Source of the DNA: Astragalus membranaceus
Taxonomy: Eukaryota; Streptophyta; Magnoliopsida; Fabales; Fabaceae
Direction of reading: 5' to 3'
Length of the DNA: 64,000 nt
Assembly (NCBI GenBank): GCA_039519185.1
Contig: JAZGSX010000010.1
Location: forward strand, 1,116,001-1,180,000
Notes under the pieces: generated by a model
Database searches by the model: none
Told to the model about the DNA's origin: nothing
What the model saw: only the letters and a program-made list of their open reading frames with translations
Made by a program: the position numbers and the translations under genes
Shown: one piece after another, positions 61,980-64,000 of the stretch
How the letters are laid out: each line of letters opens with the position of its first letter
Position numbering within the stretch: the stretch's first letter is position 1

Positions 61980-63800
61980 TCTGCCTGCTATTCAGTTCTT
62001 TCTAATCAAACAGATACTTTAAACTTTTGTGATCACTAAAGGCATCGAAACGAGACCCATACAGGTAACGTCTCCAAATCTTCAGTGCGTACACAATAGC
62101 TGCCAACTCCTAAATTATGAGTCGGATAATTCCCTTCACGAGTCTTCCATTGCCTGGATGCACAAGCTACCACTTGTTGATTCTGCATGAGAACACATCC
62201 TAAACCCTTCCCTGAAGCGTCATCGAAAATTTGAAATTCCAATGACAGATCCGGAAGAATCAGGATTGGAGCAGAAGTCAAAATCTTCAACTCTTGAAAA
62301 CATTCTTCACAATCGGCATCCCACGTAAACGGATGACCCTTACGAGTTAACCGAGTAAGTGGAAAACTAACTGTGAGGACCCTTGAACAAATCTCTTATA
62401 GTAACCGGCTAGACCTAAAAACTTCTGATCTCTGTGACTGATGTCGGTCGCTCCCAATTCAACACAGCTTCTATTTTTCCTTTCGATTAACCACACCAGA
62501 GCACTCCTTAGCGAAGTACTCGGTCGAATGAATTTCTTTAACATCGACTCTTCAAGTTGAGACTCCATTTCCTTTAATTCAAAAGAAACATTCAATAAGA
62601 AACAATAGATATTGATCCCGTGCCAGGAACCAATTCTACAGTAAACTCTACCTCTCGCTCTGGAGGTTAATAATAAACTTCATCGTGAAAACATCCAGAA
62701 AGTTATTCACAACCTGAATGTTCGCCAAATCTAAACAAGTTTCAGTGGATGCAGAAAACATACTAACATGTGCTTCCGCACCTTGGAATGAAGATTGACC
62801 GTCTAAGGTGAACTAGGTAACCGCTTCAGAATTTGTCCTAGACAATTCAATTGATTCTGAAGCGAAGCTGATAGCTAATTAACACGGTCGTTTGTAACAT
62901 GATTTGCAGTCATCCAATTCGTACCCAAAATGGTGTTCACACTTCTCGTAGGCAAACAATAAATTCTACAACGAAATTTCTGGCTCCTACGACAAGTAGA
63001 CAAATCTATACAAGGATTAGGTCTGGACGCGACCCTTAGCAGCAGTTAAGATGGTTATCGGCTCGGATAGCGAAGATAAGGTTAATCCCAACCGATCTAC
63101 TCACGATTGAGCTATTATACAATGGGTTGCACCCGAATCGAGTAATATACTAACGAAGTTATTGAAAACTGATCTCATACTCCTCAGTAGATTGTCTGCA
63201 GTAGTAACTGTCTAAACATCCAAAATGTTGACTCGTCCTTGCCTTAGAGCTGCTCGTAACTCCTTGAAACTCTTCCTTACAGGGCACTTTTTACCATAGT
63301 GACCCTATACATTTCTATAATAGCACCGATTAGATCTTCGCTTGCAATCACCGCTGTGAGGCTTTCCACAATTAGAACATCTTCTGACCTTTGAAGAATC
63401 AAAGAATTGCATCTGCTTTTCCTTTGATGAAATTATCTTAGGACTTTGCATTCGGAGTTGATAATTCAACTACCTTCTTTCCTTTCCAATACTTCCTATG
63501 AGATCGTCCTAGGCGACATAGGCTGATTGCACTAAGGCAACAAAATTGGTAATAGTATAAGAACTGAGACCATAAGTCATAAAAGCACGAAGGCCCCTCT
63601 TATACTTCTGCATCTTCCATTCCTCGTTCGGAACATACCTTACCATTCGGTAAAACTGAGACAACTGCTCAAACTTATCGATGTATTCTTCCACCATCAT
63701 GTCACCTTTCCTGAGGATGCACCAGTTGGAGATTCCGGTCTTGGTCGAGGATTGCGTCTTGATCATCCTACCATAATTCCGCTTATGATGCACTAAGTAT
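61980..63800 (-). pseudogene. Gypsy gag-pol, heavily degraded
   Basis: Minus strand, from right to left. Gag domain 63793-63509 (FEQLSQFYRMVRYVPNEEWK, GLSSYTITNFVALVQSAYVA), close to the gag at 12351. Zinc knuckles near 63380-63284 (CGKPHSGDC, then NRCYYR, a stop, GHYGKKCP). Protease DSGATHC at about 63140-63118. Reverse-transcriptase entry and tail fused with most of the core missing (62595-62347: LKEMESQLEESMLKKFIRPS joined to FLGLAGYYKRFVQG). RNase H 62290-62036 (FQIFDDASGKGLGCVLMQ). Many stops and deletions; non-functional. Confidence 0.8.
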
Positions 63801-63903
63801 TAAGTTGATCAGGCTCAATGTCTCTTAGCATCACAAATGTAATTACAACCAGGACTAATAAGGAATCGACTCAACCCTAAACTAAGTCCGACTAGGTCGA
63901 ACT

Positions 63904-63916
63904 GCTCTGATACCAA
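63904..63916 (-). other. Primer-binding site (tRNA-iMet)
   Basis: Minus strand TTGGTATCAGAGC, directly after the 5' LTR end at 63918. Confidence 0.85.
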
Positions 63917-63917
63917 C

Positions 63918-64000
63918 TGTGACACCCCGGTATTTTTATCGAGTAAAAATACCCAAGTGTACCATCATAAAATAATCAGAGATATTTTTCCTGTTTTAGA
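63918..64000 (-). repeat. 5' LTR, running out of the window
   Basis: Minus-strand end CCGGGGTGTCACA at 63918, with AAAAATACC before it, like the LTR end at 12190-12216. Only the last 83 bp are in the window. Confidence 0.85.

Overview
This window is nuclear DNA from a flowering plant, and it is almost entirely transposable elements. The evidence is plant-type LTR retrotransposons primed by initiator tRNA-Met, Tat and Athila lineages, a 5S-carrying Cassandra-type TRIM, a Stowaway MITE and tRNA-derived SINE-like sequences. The species cannot be named from the sequence. No ordinary protein-coding host gene can be supported with confidence. The best candidate is a 122-codon coiled-coil ORF at 18700-19068.

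Layout. 321-1004: Cassandra-type TRIM (minus), then two SINE-like copies in inverted orientation (1005-1292). 1298-7997: chromovirus-related LTR element with a 2.9 kb non-coding interior, fused at 7998 to a 213 bp pol fragment of another element. 8350-16873: a dead Ty1/copia element whose integrase is interrupted by a 10-bp-period satellite. That satellite is split by a minus-strand solo LTR (9044-15338, 5-bp target duplication), which itself contains a truncated plus-strand Gypsy element (9889-14060). 16874-21237: a SINE-like copy, a Stowaway MITE, AT-rich low-copy DNA, CACTA-like sequence and a partial LTR. 21238 to about 29335: a decayed Tat-lineage element with an archaeal-type RNase H and an intron-containing antisense ORF. 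29340-30618, 40168-40258 and 50734-50745: pieces of one Athila gag-protease gene (minus) split by three LTR elements inserted within about 100 bp of target.

The first of these insertions (30619-40167) is a full-length, apparently intact Tekay/Del-like chromovirus with a 1453-codon gag-pol ORF and nearly identical LTRs. The second (40259-50733, minus) keeps intact LTRs and gag but has lost almost all of pol, so it is a TR-GAG-type element; its 5' LTR carries a 3.2 kb solo LTR. The third (from 50746) has its 5' LTR split by a related solo LTR in the opposite orientation and its gag cut by another LTR/pol chimera (55622-57713). 57714-59747 is the 5' end of a second Tat-type element (minus). 59748-64000 is a decayed minus-strand Gypsy element related to the one at 9889.

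How the parts may work together. The intact chromovirus shares with its pol-less neighbour an almost identical leader between primer-binding site and gag start, although their LTRs differ. This is the pattern expected if the autonomous element mobilises the defective one. The most unusual signal is architectural. Eight LTRs from at least six families share, in the same order, a purine-rich tract, a strong splice-donor-like site, a short GC-rich island of repeated palindromic motifs, family-specific tandem repeats, and a branch-point/pyrimidine/CAG acceptor-like site. This suggests a conserved intron of 1-2 kb inside the LTR. In the chromovirus families its acceptor is directly followed by GT, as at a recursive splice site, and another acceptor-like site lies just before the gag ATG.
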